Notes: a model not told the origin generated them from the letters alone. DNA of 64,000 nt from Olsenella uli DSM 7084 (GCF_000143845.1 NC_014363.1:1411186-1475185); one strand, 5' to 3'. Positions 7,732 through 16,794 are shown, counted from the first letter of the stretch. Translations and numbers: made by a program.

Positions 7732-8318
7732 CGCCTCTCGCCCCCCCTGAGCCTCCCCAGGAGCTCGTCCATCGAGACGACCTCCCCCAGGTACTTGCGG
7801 ATGTCCTCGAGGTGGACTTGGTTCACCGCATCGGAGTCCGTGGCGACGCACTCCCTCACGACGATGGGGTCGTAGTCCAGGCAGAAGGCGTCCGTCACCG
7901 TCGCTCGGATGCAGCAGTTGGTCTTGGTGCCCACCACGATCACGTTGCGCATGCCGTTCTCGCGCAGGACGAGGTCGAGGTCCGTCCCGAAGAAGCCCGA
8001 GTAGCGACGCTTCTTGATCACGTAGTCGCACTGGGGGACGACCTCGAGCATGGGGTCGATGTCGTCGCCCCACGTCCCTTCGATGCAGTTGGGCCTCATG
8101 GATGCCGCCTTGCGGTCATACTTGCCCGCGCGGTTGCAGTGCCTGAGGAACACCACCAGCACGCCCGCCTGCCTACAGGCATCGATGACCCGCCTGATCC
8201 TCGGGAGGATCTCCCTGTTCTGCGGATAGAAGGCGAGCCCCTTGGGGTCGGTGAAGTCCCTGAGCATGTCCACCACGAGAAGGGCGCTCCTCCTTCCCTC
8301 GATGGCGTCACTAGCCAT
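7728..8318 (-). CDS. Isochorismatase-family cysteine hydrolase
   Basis: A 196-residue cysteine hydrolase of the isochorismatase/nicotinamidase/RutB superfamily. Asp17 (VVDMLRDF), a Lys at 102-103 (KKRRYSGFFGT) and Cys136 (TKTNCCIRAT) form the expected catalytic triad. The KRRYSGFFGTDLD segment resembles ureidoacrylate- and carbamoyl-type amidohydrolases more than isochorismatases; this is a judgement by eye. It is the first enzyme gene after the importer and overlaps the permease stop by 8 bases. A role hydrolysing an amide or ureido group on the released base is plausible but unproven. Confidence 0.8.
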   Translation of the reverse strand: MASDAIEGRRSALLVVDMLRDFTDPKGLAFYPQNREILPRIRRVIDACRQAGVLVVFLRHCNRAGKYDRKAASMRPNCIEGTWGDDIDPMLEVVPQCDYVIKKRRYSGFFGTDLDLVLRENGMRNVIVVGTKTNCCIRATVTDAFCLDYDPIVVRECVATDSDAVNQVHLEDIRKYLGEVVSMDELLGRLRGGERR

Positions 8319-9225
8319 TTGCGAACCCCCTTGCCCTGACGTTGCGGCGCTTGGAGACCTGGGCGAAGAGCAGAACGACCACCATCACGATGTAGGGGAT
8401 GACGTCGAAGAGCCCTGCGGCGGATCCCGCATAGATCGCGAGGTTGATGGAGAGCGAGCGAGCAAAGCCGAACAGGATCGCATAGAGCGAGGACTTGAGC
8501 GGGTCCCCCCTGCCGCAGTAGATCGCGGCGATTGCTACGAAGCCCCTGCCTGCGGTCATGTTGTTGGTGTAGAGCCCGAGCCTCTCAGTCGAGAGGTTTG
8601 TGCCCGCAAGCCCGCAGGTGAGTGCGCCGATGAGGATGGCTGCCACTTTGTAGAAGTCCACCTTGAGTCCCAACGACTTGGCCGCGTCCTCGTTCTCCCC
8701 CACGACCCTCACGTAGGTGCCGAACCTCGTTCGGTACGAGAGGACCCACGTGAGCCAGATGCCCGCGAAGGCAACGTAGGTGAGGACGGGGTGGCCCGAC
8801 ACGATGGGTCCCACGAGGGGGACGTCACTGACGCCGGGGATCACGATCTTCAGACCTGCGACGCTAAGGTTCGAGAGTGCGATGTTGGCGACGTTCATCC
8901 TCGCCATCACGAAGCCCGCGACAGCGGTCGCCAGGAGGTTGAGCGCGACGCCGATGATGATGACGTTACCCTTGAGCGTGACCCCCATCAGCGAGAACAT
9001 CGCCCCGAACACGAATGCCGCAAACACGCCGGCGAGTAGTCCCAAGAGCAGGTCGTCGGTAAGGAGCACGACGAGCGTGGAGGCGAACGCGCCTATCCCC
9101 ATCATGCCCTCGAGGGCAATGTTGAGGACGTTTGCCTGATAGGCAAACACGCCGCCTATGACGCAGAGGATGATGGGTGACGCATGGTACACCGTGTCGT
9201 AAAGAATGCTTGCGAGAAGATCCAT
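8311..9225 (-). CDS. Nucleoside ABC transporter permease (second subunit)
   Basis: A 304-residue polytopic inner-membrane protein of the BPD_transp_2 (branched-chain amino acid/ribose-type) family, with YufQ-like length. The segment FAYQANVLNIALEGMM near residues 27-42 is the conserved signature of guanosine/nucleoside permeases. It begins 2 bases after the stop of the preceding permease gene. With the partner permease, ATPase and BMP lipoprotein it forms an importer for nucleosides or related compounds. Confidence 0.88.
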   Translation of the reverse strand: MDLLASILYDTVYHASPIILCVIGGVFAYQANVLNIALEGMMGIGAFASTLVVLLTDDLLLGLLAGVFAAFVFGAMFSLMGVTLKGNVIIIGVALNLLATAVAGFVMARMNVANIALSNLSVAGLKIVIPGVSDVPLVGPIVSGHPVLTYVAFAGIWLTWVLSYRTRFGTYVRVVGENEDAAKSLGLKVDFYKVAAILIGALTCGLAGTNLSTERLGLYTNNMTAGRGFVAIAAIYCGRGDPLKSSLYAILFGFARSLSINLAIYAGSAAGLFDVIPYIVMVVVLLFAQVSKRRNVRARGFANG

Positions 9226-9227
9226 CG

Positions 9228-10346
9228 CTAGGCCCCCTTCGCGCCGTCGGCACCCACGACATCGGCCGTGCCCTCGGGACCGTCATGTCTGTGCGGGAAG
9301 CGAGCCTTGAGGCGCCCCCTCAGACCGAAGCGGCTGTCCAGGAGCTTGGCCGCAAGGAAGAGGATGATGAGGCCTTGGATGACCGTCACGAGCTCCTTGG
9401 GGACGGACGAGTAGAGGTTGATGTTGTCCGCACCCGTCTTGAGCGCAGCATAGAAGACGGCCGCGATGAGGATTCCCGTCGGGGAGTGGTTGCCCAGGAG
9501 CGCGACGAGCATGCCGTCCCAGCCGAGCCCGGGGTTGCCCGAGAAGCCCAGGGTGTAGTGGTACTGGTCAGATAGCATGTAGCCGGCGCCGGCGAGTCCC
9601 GCGAGGGCACCCGAGACCAACATGAGGACGATGATCTTGCGACGCACCCTCATGCCCATCGCGTCGGCGAACTCGACGTTCTTGCCCATGGCGGTGATCT
9701 CGAAGCCGAGCTTGGAGTGGTTCATCACCACGAACATCACGGCAAAGGCCACCAGCGAGACGAAGAAGAAGGGCGTCATCTTGGCGCTCGCCATGCGCTG
9801 GAACATGGCCCCTTCATGGATGGTGGGCGTGCAGACGTAGCCCGAGCCCTGGTCACGGAACACGCCGGTGGAGAGGAACTCCAGCACCTTGGCAAGCGCG
9901 TAGTTGAGCATCAGGGTCACGACCATCTCGTCCACGTGGAAGCAGGCCTTCAGGATCGCGGGCACGACCACGTAGAGCATGCCGCATGCGATGCCGACGA
10001 CAAGGCAGGTGACCTTGAGGACCGTCGGGTCGAGCGTGGCGGGAAGGTATGCCCCCGCAATGCCGGCGAAGAAGCCGCCCAGGAGGACCGACCCCTCCAC
10101 ACCCATGTTGTATATGCCCGCCTTGAAGTTCACCGCGATGGCAAGCCCCGTGAGCACGAGCGGGGCCGCGTAGTGCAGCGTCGTGAGGAGGCCCTTTGGG
10201 GTGAGCAGCGACTTGTCGATCAGTATCGAGTAGGTCTGCATGGGGTTCTCGCCCATGAAGGCGATCACGATCCCGCCGAGTACGAACGCCAGAAGCACGG
10301 GAACGAGCGAGTTGAGAACACCCATGCCGACCGTCTTAGCCTTCAA
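9228..10346 (-). CDS. Nucleoside ABC transporter permease (first subunit)
   Basis: A 372-residue permease of the same family, YufP-like. The motif VNFKAGIYNMGVEG (about 72-85) is the family's signature loop. The predicted start is TTG at 10346, with GGAGG 8 bases upstream inside the ATPase gene, giving an 11-base overlap; an ATG at 10325 is a less well-placed alternative. A hydrophilic C-terminal tail (about 345-372) follows the last helix. Confidence 0.85.
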   Translation of the reverse strand: MKAKTVGMGVLNSLVPVLLAFVLGGIVIAFMGENPMQTYSILIDKSLLTPKGLLTTLHYAAPLVLTGLAIAVNFKAGIYNMGVEGSVLLGGFFAGIAGAYLPATLDPTVLKVTCLVVGIACGMLYVVVPAILKACFHVDEMVVTLMLNYALAKVLEFLSTGVFRDQGSGYVCTPTIHEGAMFQRMASAKMTPFFFVSLVAFAVMFVVMNHSKLGFEITAMGKNVEFADAMGMRVRRKIIVLMLVSGALAGLAGAGYMLSDQYHYTLGFSGNPGLGWDGMLVALLGNHSPTGILIAAVFYAALKTGADNINLYSSVPKELVTVIQGLIILFLAAKLLDSRFGLRGRLKARFPHRHDGPEGTADVVGADGAKGA

Positions 10347-11880
10347 GTCCCTCGCCTCCCCCCTTCTTGACTCCCGCCATCAGGAGTCCCAGCTCAGTGC
10401 TGGTAGTCTCCCTCGGCAGCACCTCCCCCGTTATCTGTCCCTTGCACATGACGACGATCCGGTCGGAGAGCCCGAGGACCTCCGTGAGTTCGCTCGAGAC
10501 GAGGAGCACCGAGCTGCCCGCGTTGCGGAAGCGCAGGATCTCCTCGTGGATGGACTCGGTGGCACCGATGTCCACCCCTCGGGTCGGCTGGCACGCGATG
10601 AGGAACTTGGGCGCAGACTCGAGCTCACGCGCAACGATGACCTTCTGTGCGTTGCCACCCGAGAGGGCCCCCACCTGGCCATCGATGTCACCGACGCGAA
10701 TGTCGTACTTCTCCAGAAGGGCGTCGCGCTGGGCGAGGACCGCCCGCCTGTTCAGGATCCCATGCCTGCAGACGGCGGGATCGCCATGATGGCCGGCGAT
10801 GCAGTTGTCGGCCACGCTCATGGTGGCGCAGAGACCGTCCTCGAAGCGATCCTCCGGAATTATGGCCACACCATCGTCGCGGAGCTGGTCGGGCCATTGG
10901 TTGGTGATGTCGACGCCGTCGAGCGTGACTTTGCCCTCGGTGGTGGTCATGAGACCGGTCAGCACCTTCACGAGCTCCGTCTGCCCGTTGCCCTCGACTC
11001 CCGCGACGCCGAGGATCTCTCCGCGGTGGACGTCGAAGCTCAGCTTGTGGAGGACTTCCTTGCCGTACTCGTTGACGGTCGAGAGCCCCTTGGCCGAGAA
11101 GGCAACCTCCTCGGACGGGGGTGTCGTCACGTCATTATGAACAGTCAGGACGACCTCACGCCCGACCATCATCTGCGCGATCTGCTCCTGGGAGCTGTCC
11201 TTGGTCGCCATGGACCCGACGACCTTGCCATGCTTGATCACCGTGACGGAGTCCGAGATCTCCATGACCTCACGCAGCTTGTGGGTGATGACGATGATGG
11301 TCTTGCCCTGCCCCCGCAGTTCACGGAGGTTGTCGAAGAGCTTGTCCACCTCCTGCGGCGTGAGCACGGCGGTGGGCTCGTCCATGATGAGGACGTCCAC
11401 GTTGCGGTAGAGCATCTTGAGGATCTCGACGCACTGGCGCGACCCGACGGATATGTCCTCGACCTTGGCGCGGGGGTCGAGGTCGAACTTGTACTTCTTG
11501 ATGAGAGCGGAAACCGACCTGATCTCCTCCTGGGTGTCGATGAGGCGCGATCCCTTGTGCAGGATCTCTGTCCCCAACAGGACGTTCTCGTACACGGCCA
11601 GGCTAGGCACGAGCTTGAAGTGCTGGTGCACCATGCCCAGGCCATGCTTGATCGCATCGGTGGGCGAGCGGAGGCTCACCTCCTCGCCCCTGATGAGGAT
11701 CCTCCCGCTAGTGGGTTGCAGCATGCCGTAGAGCATGTTCATGAGGGTGGACTTGCCGGCGCCATTCTCGCCGACGATGCACTTTATCTCGCTCTTCCTG
11801 ACGATAAGGTCTATGTGGTCATTCGCGACAAAGTCCCCGAACGCCTTGGTCAGACCCACCGTCTCGATGACGTTTCCCAT
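10336..11880 (-). CDS. Nucleoside ABC transporter ATPase, double cassette
   Basis: A 514-residue ATPase with two nucleotide-binding domains, like YufO. Domain 1 has Walker A GENGAGKST (about 37-45), signature ISVGSRQ and Walker B VLIMDEPT. Domain 2 has a degenerate Walker A (GVEGNGQTE), signature LSGGNAQK and a divergent Walker B (FLIACQPT). Degeneracy of the second site is normal in this family. The ATG at 11880 is preferred over a GTG two codons earlier. It energises uptake by the neighbouring permeases. Confidence 0.9.
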   Translation of the reverse strand: MGNVIETVGLTKAFGDFVANDHIDLIVRKSEIKCIVGENGAGKSTLMNMLYGMLQPTSGRILIRGEEVSLRSPTDAIKHGLGMVHQHFKLVPSLAVYENVLLGTEILHKGSRLIDTQEEIRSVSALIKKYKFDLDPRAKVEDISVGSRQCVEILKMLYRNVDVLIMDEPTAVLTPQEVDKLFDNLRELRGQGKTIIVITHKLREVMEISDSVTVIKHGKVVGSMATKDSSQEQIAQMMVGREVVLTVHNDVTTPPSEEVAFSAKGLSTVNEYGKEVLHKLSFDVHRGEILGVAGVEGNGQTELVKVLTGLMTTTEGKVTLDGVDITNQWPDQLRDDGVAIIPEDRFEDGLCATMSVADNCIAGHHGDPAVCRHGILNRRAVLAQRDALLEKYDIRVGDIDGQVGALSGGNAQKVIVARELESAPKFLIACQPTRGVDIGATESIHEEILRFRNAGSSVLLVSSELTEVLGLSDRIVVMCKGQITGEVLPRETTSTELGLLMAGVKKGGGEGLEG

Positions 11881-11980
11881 GGGCACGCACCACCGTTCCG
11901 CAAAATCGCCTGTGGGGCAGGGTCGGAGCCCCTCTCCCGCCCCACGGGCATGGCCTGGCTCACGAGCTGACCGAGGCCAA

Positions 11981-13183
11981 CTACTTGATGTTCACGTTCG
12001 GGCAGGTGGAAGGATCGAACTCCTCGCCATTCTGGGCGTTGACGATCTTGATCTCGGATCCGACCTTGCCCTTGAGGTCCTCGATCTCGGACCAGATCTC
12101 CTTCCACTTGGCCTTGCCCTCGTCGGTCGTGATGGCCTTCTGGATCTCGCTGCAGTCGGTGATACCGGTCGCGCCGGATGACAGGGAGTAGTCCTGCAGG
12201 TTGTCCATCTTGGAGATGGAGCCGTCATCCAAGGCGTCGCAGATGGCCTGGACGGGGACGTTGGTGTTCTTCAACACGGAGGTGAGCACGTGGCCAGGCT
12301 GTTGGTCGTCCTTGTTGCCGTCGACCTGGATTGCGAGCTTGCCAACCTCCTTCGCCTTGGACGTGATGCCATCTCCCACGCTGCCAGCAGCACCGAAGAC
12401 GACGTTTGCGCCATTGCCGTAATAGGTGCCTGCGACGGTCGCGCCACCGGCAGAATCGGTGAAGCCGGCATCGTACTTGGAGTAGTAGTCGTACGTGACG
12501 CCCAGCTTCTGTGCCTCGTAGTTGATGCCCGTGATGTAGCCCCAGGAGAACACCGTAATCCCAGCGGAGTTCGTGCCACCAATAAAACCGCAGGCACGGG
12601 CAGTGTTGGGGTCGGTGAAGCTGTAATCGCCCCCCTCGAAGAGGACCGAGGCGCTCTCGTTGACCAGGACTGAGAGCGCACCAGCAAGGAATGAGGACTC
12701 ATTGAGGTCGTAGAGGACCGCAATGACGTTCTTGTGCTTGACCGAACCGTCTTCGCTCTTGTTGGGGTTGTCGTTGAAGATGACCCACTCGGTGCTGGGA
12801 TACTGTGCGGCAAGCGGCTCTGCACCGCCCACGCCATTGATCAGTGCCTCGAAGTCATACGCCATGTTGAAGATGACGTCGTACCCTTCCTCGCCGAGCG
12901 ACTCGAGGGCGTCAGGCACGCCGTTTGTGGGCTCGACGACCTTGAACTCCCAGCCCTTCTCGTCGCAGACCTTCCCGGCGCCCTCGACGGCAGCCTGGTT
13001 GTAGCCGTTGTCGTTCTTGCCGGCGTCATCGCAGAGGACGGCGATGCGCCTCTTCTTGCCGTCATCATGAGAATCCGAGACGTTGGCACCTCCGCATGCA
13101 GCGAGGCCGAGCATTGCGGCAACGGCTGCCGAAGTGCCGAGGAACGTACGACGCGACATCTTTCTGTTCGTGGAATCCTGCAT
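11981..13183 (-). CDS. BMP-family nucleoside-binding lipoprotein
   Basis: A 400-residue extracytoplasmic solute-binding lipoprotein of the BMP/PnrA family. The N terminus carries a twin-arginine motif (SRRTFLG) and lipobox LAAC with the lipidated Cys at 30, so Tat export and membrane anchoring are expected. GKNDNGYNQAAVEGAG and GADVVF-like segments (GANVVFGAAGSVG) are typical of the family. It lies between the regulator and the ATPase, with AAGGGG before the ATG. BMP proteins usually bind purine or pyrimidine nucleosides, though some relatives bind autoinducer or sugar-like ligands, so the ligand is inferred. Confidence 0.88.
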   Translation of the reverse strand: MQDSTNRKMSRRTFLGTSAAVAAMLGLAACGGANVSDSHDDGKKRRIAVLCDDAGKNDNGYNQAAVEGAGKVCDEKGWEFKVVEPTNGVPDALESLGEEGYDVIFNMAYDFEALINGVGGAEPLAAQYPSTEWVIFNDNPNKSEDGSVKHKNVIAVLYDLNESSFLAGALSVLVNESASVLFEGGDYSFTDPNTARACGFIGGTNSAGITVFSWGYITGINYEAQKLGVTYDYYSKYDAGFTDSAGGATVAGTYYGNGANVVFGAAGSVGDGITSKAKEVGKLAIQVDGNKDDQQPGHVLTSVLKNTNVPVQAICDALDDGSISKMDNLQDYSLSSGATGITDCSEIQKAITTDEGKAKWKEIWSEIEDLKGKVGSEIKIVNAQNGEEFDPSTCPNVNIK

Positions 13184-13224
13184 GGTCTTCCCCTTCTCTC
13201 CCCTCTGGCGGCCTTTCAGATCCT

Positions 13225-14028
13225 CTATGAGTCCTTTCGAGCTCCTTCCTCCCCACCCATGACTTGATTGATATAGAACTTGAACTTGTCGCTTCTATAG
13301 CAGCACTTGAAGTACTCGATGGGACGCTCGCGGCCGCACATCTTGCCTTTGGTGACGCACTCAAAGTGGAGGATCGGGGTTCCGGGACTGACTTGCAGGT
13401 ATCGGGCTATCTCCTCCTTGGCGAGGATCGCCTCGATGGTGCGTGTCGCAGTGGTTATCTGACATCCGTACTGCTTCTCCAGCACCCGGTACAGGGAATC
13501 TTGCGAAAAGTCGTATGCGTCGATCCCAGGGAACAGCTTGCAGGGCAGGTAGGCGATCGTGTGGTTGAGGGGATCGTCATCTGCGAGGTAAACGCGTTCG
13601 AGCGTGAAGACCCGCTCGTTGCTCCCAAGCTCCAGGAGACGCATGCGCTTCTGGTCCGCGACCCCCGTGGACGAGGAGATGACATGCCTCTTTGGGGTCA
13701 TGCCCAAGTTGATGACGTCTTGCGTGCAGCTGGTGATGGAGATGAGGTTCTGCTGGATCTTGTCGGACTTGACGTAGGTGCCCTTGCCTTGGATGCGGTA
13801 GAGGTAGTTCTCCCCCACCAGCTCATCGACTGCCCTGCGGATGGTGATTCTGCTTACGCCAAAGAGCTCGGTCAGTTCGCGCTCGGACGGGATGAGCTCG
13901 TTCCCCACGTACTCCTCCGTCTCGATCTTCCTGAGGATTGCCCGTTTGACGATGTAGTACTTGGGGGCCATGGACTGATCTGCGGCCTTCAGCTTCATGC
14001 CCAACGGCAATTCAATAAGCTGGCTCAT
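13225..14028 (-). CDS. GntR-family regulator with UTRA domain
   Basis: A 267-residue transcription factor of the HutC subfamily. The winged helix-turn-helix is at about residues 22-90 (IPSERELTELFGVSRITIRR is the recognition part, then GKGTYV). The ligand-sensing UTRA domain spans about 105-250. It is the first gene of the 11-gene operon, 41 bases upstream of the BMP lipoprotein gene, so autoregulation with release by a pathway metabolite is likely. Direct repeats upstream of its start are candidate binding sites. Confidence 0.9.
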   Translation of the reverse strand: MSQLIELPLGMKLKAADQSMAPKYYIVKRAILRKIETEEYVGNELIPSERELTELFGVSRITIRRAVDELVGENYLYRIQGKGTYVKSDKIQQNLISITSCTQDVINLGMTPKRHVISSSTGVADQKRMRLLELGSNERVFTLERVYLADDDPLNHTIAYLPCKLFPGIDAYDFSQDSLYRVLEKQYGCQITTATRTIEAILAKEEIARYLQVSPGTPILHFECVTKGKMCGRERPIEYFKCCYRSDKFKFYINQVMGGEEGARKDS

Positions 14029-14040
14029 TGATGACCCCTC

Positions 14041-14057
14041 TTGTCATTATGTTGTCA
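14041..14057 (-). promoter_or_regulatory. Possible operator: TGACAA direct repeats
   Basis: Upstream of the regulator start the minus strand carries TGACAA twice (14041-14046 and 14052-14057), spaced 11 bp, about one helical turn. They lie 13-29 bases before the ATG in an A/T-rich patch containing CATAAT. Placement and spacing suit a repressor site over the promoter or leader. Inference only. Confidence 0.35.
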
Positions 14058-14059
14058 TA

Positions 14060-14523
14060 TCCACTTATAAATGTTATTCGCCACGAAACTGAGGCCGCGA
14101 GCTGCTCTCGTGGCGAGTGCCATTTGGTCCGCGAATGGTAATACCACTTGAACTACCTGCGGAAACGCAGATTGGTTGTGACGCCATCTGAAGCTGCTCA
14201 TCAAAAGTGTCCGAAGAGAGAAGCTGGCCCTTTGAAGAACCGAATATGCTCCTGCCGACATCATGACGAACTGGCTTAAAAGATACACGCTACGAGGACT
14301 GGCATTAAGCGGAATGGCCATCCACCAAGCACTGCGTTGTAGGGGTCTATGGTCTGTGGATTCGAAAGCCCATACGCTGTGCCCGAGCCTGATAGCGAAC
14401 CTTGTCGATGTCCTATTGCCGGACGAAGCCAACTTCCTTGCCCGCCGCGCGACAGACTCGTTCGCTGAGCATATAGGGGTCCTCGGCTTTGCTGTCCCAT
14501 TTGGTGTCCCGTTTAGTGCACTA
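14060..14523. other. Gene-free, lower-GC region next to tRNA-Val
   Basis: No frame here looks like a real gene. On the minus strand, translation gives short protein-like stretches in different frames broken by stops, which could be a decayed gene, but I recognise no family. A palindrome TTTAGTGCACTAAA lies at about 14513-14526. Base composition is less GC-rich than in the surroundings. A former insertion next to the tRNA is possible but no attachment-site duplication is visible. Confidence 0.35.
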
Positions 14524-14559
14524 AAACAAAGCAGGCCAGAAGCTAAGCCTCTGGCCTGC
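14524..14559 (-). terminator. Intrinsic terminator of tRNA-Val
   Basis: A 10-bp stem (14531-14540 with 14550-14559) and a 9-base loop are followed on the minus strand by TTTGTTTT. It lies just downstream of the tRNA and clearly belongs to it. Confidence 0.85.
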
Positions 14560-14566
14560 GAATTTA

Positions 14567-14641
14567 TGGTGGGCGTTAGAAGATTTGAACTTCTGACCTC
14601 TTCCGTGTCAGGGAAGCGCTCTCCCCCTGAGCTAAACGCCC
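14567..14641 (-). tRNA. tRNA-Val (GAC)
   Basis: A complete cloverleaf of 75 bases including an encoded CCA. The acceptor stem is GGGCGTT/AACGCCC, the anticodon stem-loop CTTCC-CTGACAC-GGAAG gives anticodon GAC, and the T loop reads GTTCAAATC. It has its own promoter and terminator. Confidence 0.95.
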
Positions 14642-14683
14642 GAATGCGTGCCGCCGCGCGTGGGGTCGCGCAGCGCGTTAGCT

Positions 14684-14712
14684 ACTATACGAGAATGGGA
14701 GCGTTGGTGCAA
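14684..14712 (-). promoter_or_regulatory. Promoter of tRNA-Val
   Basis: On the minus strand, -35 TTGCAC (14707-14712) and -10 TATAGT (14684-14689) are separated by 17 bp. They lie about 40 bases upstream of the mature tRNA 5' end. Confidence 0.75.
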
Positions 14713-14866
14713 ACGAGAACTTGTCGCACGGGCAAACCGTTGAGACTTTGTGAACCGTGAGCGTATGCCCACCTCCGTCCGGCGAGCGCCTCGCCGTTTG
14801 GCCCGCCATATGGCCAACATTTCCAGGCCAGTGGCGCCTCGAACGGCTTTCCGCAAGCCTGCCACC

Positions 14867-16633
14867 CTACTCCTCGACGATGATGCGCAGCTTCTTCTTG
14901 CCGGACTTGGGAGGTTTCTCAGCCACAGGCCGCGATGGCTGAGAGGCTTGCGATGGTTGCAACATCTGCGCCGAACGAGGCGCTTGTGCTGGACGAACCC
15001 CAGTCTGCGCCGGTCGCATCCCAGCTCCACTTGCAGGACGGGCAACCTGGGGCGGAGTCCCAGCCCCACCCGCAGACGCCACGCTACCGGCAGGGACCGC
15101 GCCGCTCGCAGGTGCCACGCTACCCGAAGGCATGCCCTTGCCGGAGATCCTCACCTTGCCCGAGCGGCTCATCCTGACGCTGACCCCATCGGTACGACCG
15201 CCTGACCGACTCCCAATGCGCCCCCCCGTGAGAGTGGCGATGCGGCCACCCACACGACCGCCAACCCGCGATGCCGCACGCCCATGGAACACGTCCCTGC
15301 GCACGCCAGCCAGGCGGGAACGCAGGCGCTTCCAGCGCACGTGGATGCTGGGGCCCCCATGCGAGCGCAGGCCCAGCAGCGGCACCGCGACCAGGACCGG
15401 CAGGAAGTACTCGACCATGCGCCAGACCACGTATCCCGCCGTGATGGACGACCCGAACATGGGCGCAAAGAGGAACGCGAATCCCCCCTCGGCACCCCCC
15501 GTACCACCCGGCAGCGGTATGGCCGAGGTCAGAAGCTCCAGCATGGAGCCACAGGCCAGGCAGGTGATGAGGTCCGCCGGTTGGCCAAACGCCCGCAGGA
15601 CGAAGTATGGCAGCGCATAGAGGCACCCCAGCTGGATCAGGGTCACGACCAAGGTGGCGATCATCTCGGCAACGTTCTTCGACGCGGCGCGAAAACCCGC
15701 CGAGAAGTCGTTGACCTCGGAATTGACGACCTCGTGCCAATGGTCGTGGCTCTTCTCGGACAGCCAGCCACGCGCACGGAGGAACCTCAGCAGGGCGTTT
15801 CCCACGCGCGTGATGAAGTGCGGCCACAGGCAGACCACCAAGAGGCCTGCCACCTCGACCACCTTGAAGCCAAAGAGCAGGGCTCCCACCAGCACGACGT
15901 TGCCATAGGTATCCAGGAAGTACTGCCAGCGGAAGAGCAGCATGAGCGCGGCGAAGATTCCCTCGCCCGCCTCGTACACGATGAAGCGCGTGTACTGCAG
16001 CGCCCCCGCGCCACCCATGGAGAGTCCCGCGCGGGTCAGGCGGAAGATCTGCGACGGAGCCCCGCCGGCCCCGTTGGGCGTGAGGTTGCCAAAGAAGATG
16101 CCCGATGCCTCGACGCTCATGAGGTCGCGGATGCCCACCGGCGACGTGGGGTCGGATATGACCGCCATCACGTAGGCGCTCACGCCAAAGGCGTAGTAGA
16201 CGACGTAGCACAGCGCTGCCGCGACGACCCATCCACGATCGATTCCGCCCATCGCCGAGAGAAACTCGTCGATCTGGCCCGATATGATCAGGTACGCCGC
16301 GTATGCCACGCCGACGGCAGCCAGGAAGAGCAGGCTCTTGCGGACCGTGCCCATGCTCTCGCGCTCGGCCTCGACCTGGGAGGCGGGCACCGACGCCGAC
16401 GCCGACACCCTGACCGAGACCTTGGCGGTCTTGGGAGACTTCGCGGGTTTCGAGGGTTTCGCAGAATCTGTGGAACCTGCGGCCCCCGTGGGCTGGAGGA
16501 CCCCCGCAGGTCCGGATGGTGGCGTGGTCCCAGAGGCCCGTACGGACCGAGAGGCATTCTCGGACCCAAGGGCACCGGTCCCGGACGAGACGGGTGCGTT
16601 CTTCCTCCCCTTGCTGTCAGCGGACTGGGACAT
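14867..16633 (-). CDS. LPG-synthase/flippase-like (UPF0104, YbhN) membrane protein
   Basis: A 588-residue integral membrane protein of the lysylphosphatidylglycerol synthetase TM-domain (MprF N-terminal, AglD) family. A long N-terminal tail rich in Ser, Pro, Ala and Lys (about 1-95) precedes six to eight helices starting at LLFLAAVGVAYAAYLII. The family motifs FFGNLTPNGAGGAPSQIFRL and SAIPLPGGTGGAEGGFAFLF are present. A low-complexity basic C-terminal tail of some 150 residues (Gly/Arg, then Ala/Pro/Gln) ends in KKKLRIIVEE. There is no lysyltransferase domain, so a lipid transport role is more likely than aminoacylation. AGGAG precedes the ATG; an upstream extension is unsupported. Confidence 0.8.
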   Translation of the reverse strand: MSQSADSKGRKNAPVSSGTGALGSENASRSVRASGTTPPSGPAGVLQPTGAAGSTDSAKPSKPAKSPKTAKVSVRVSASASVPASQVEAERESMGTVRKSLLFLAAVGVAYAAYLIISGQIDEFLSAMGGIDRGWVVAAALCYVVYYAFGVSAYVMAVISDPTSPVGIRDLMSVEASGIFFGNLTPNGAGGAPSQIFRLTRAGLSMGGAGALQYTRFIVYEAGEGIFAALMLLFRWQYFLDTYGNVVLVGALLFGFKVVEVAGLLVVCLWPHFITRVGNALLRFLRARGWLSEKSHDHWHEVVNSEVNDFSAGFRAASKNVAEMIATLVVTLIQLGCLYALPYFVLRAFGQPADLITCLACGSMLELLTSAIPLPGGTGGAEGGFAFLFAPMFGSSITAGYVVWRMVEYFLPVLVAVPLLGLRSHGGPSIHVRWKRLRSRLAGVRRDVFHGRAASRVGGRVGGRIATLTGGRIGSRSGGRTDGVSVRMSRSGKVRISGKGMPSGSVAPASGAVPAGSVASAGGAGTPPQVARPASGAGMRPAQTGVRPAQAPRSAQMLQPSQASQPSRPVAEKPPKSGKKKLRIIVEE

Positions 16634-16794
16634 GCGACTCCTGAGTCGGTGTACATGGCACGTGGCGGCGCGTTCGAAGCACAAGCACCCGGCATGCGAC
16701 GCTCGTGCAGGAGCTCGTCTGCCACACTCAAGCATCATATGTCACGGTGGCCACGTTACGGGCGACACGGCATTCGAGGACTCGAACACCAGAA

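Noticed and set aside
14263-14760. Plus-strand open frame crossing the tRNA-Val gene
   Set aside because: It reads through the complement of a clear tRNA and its terminator, giving the well-known spurious tRNA-derived peptide.
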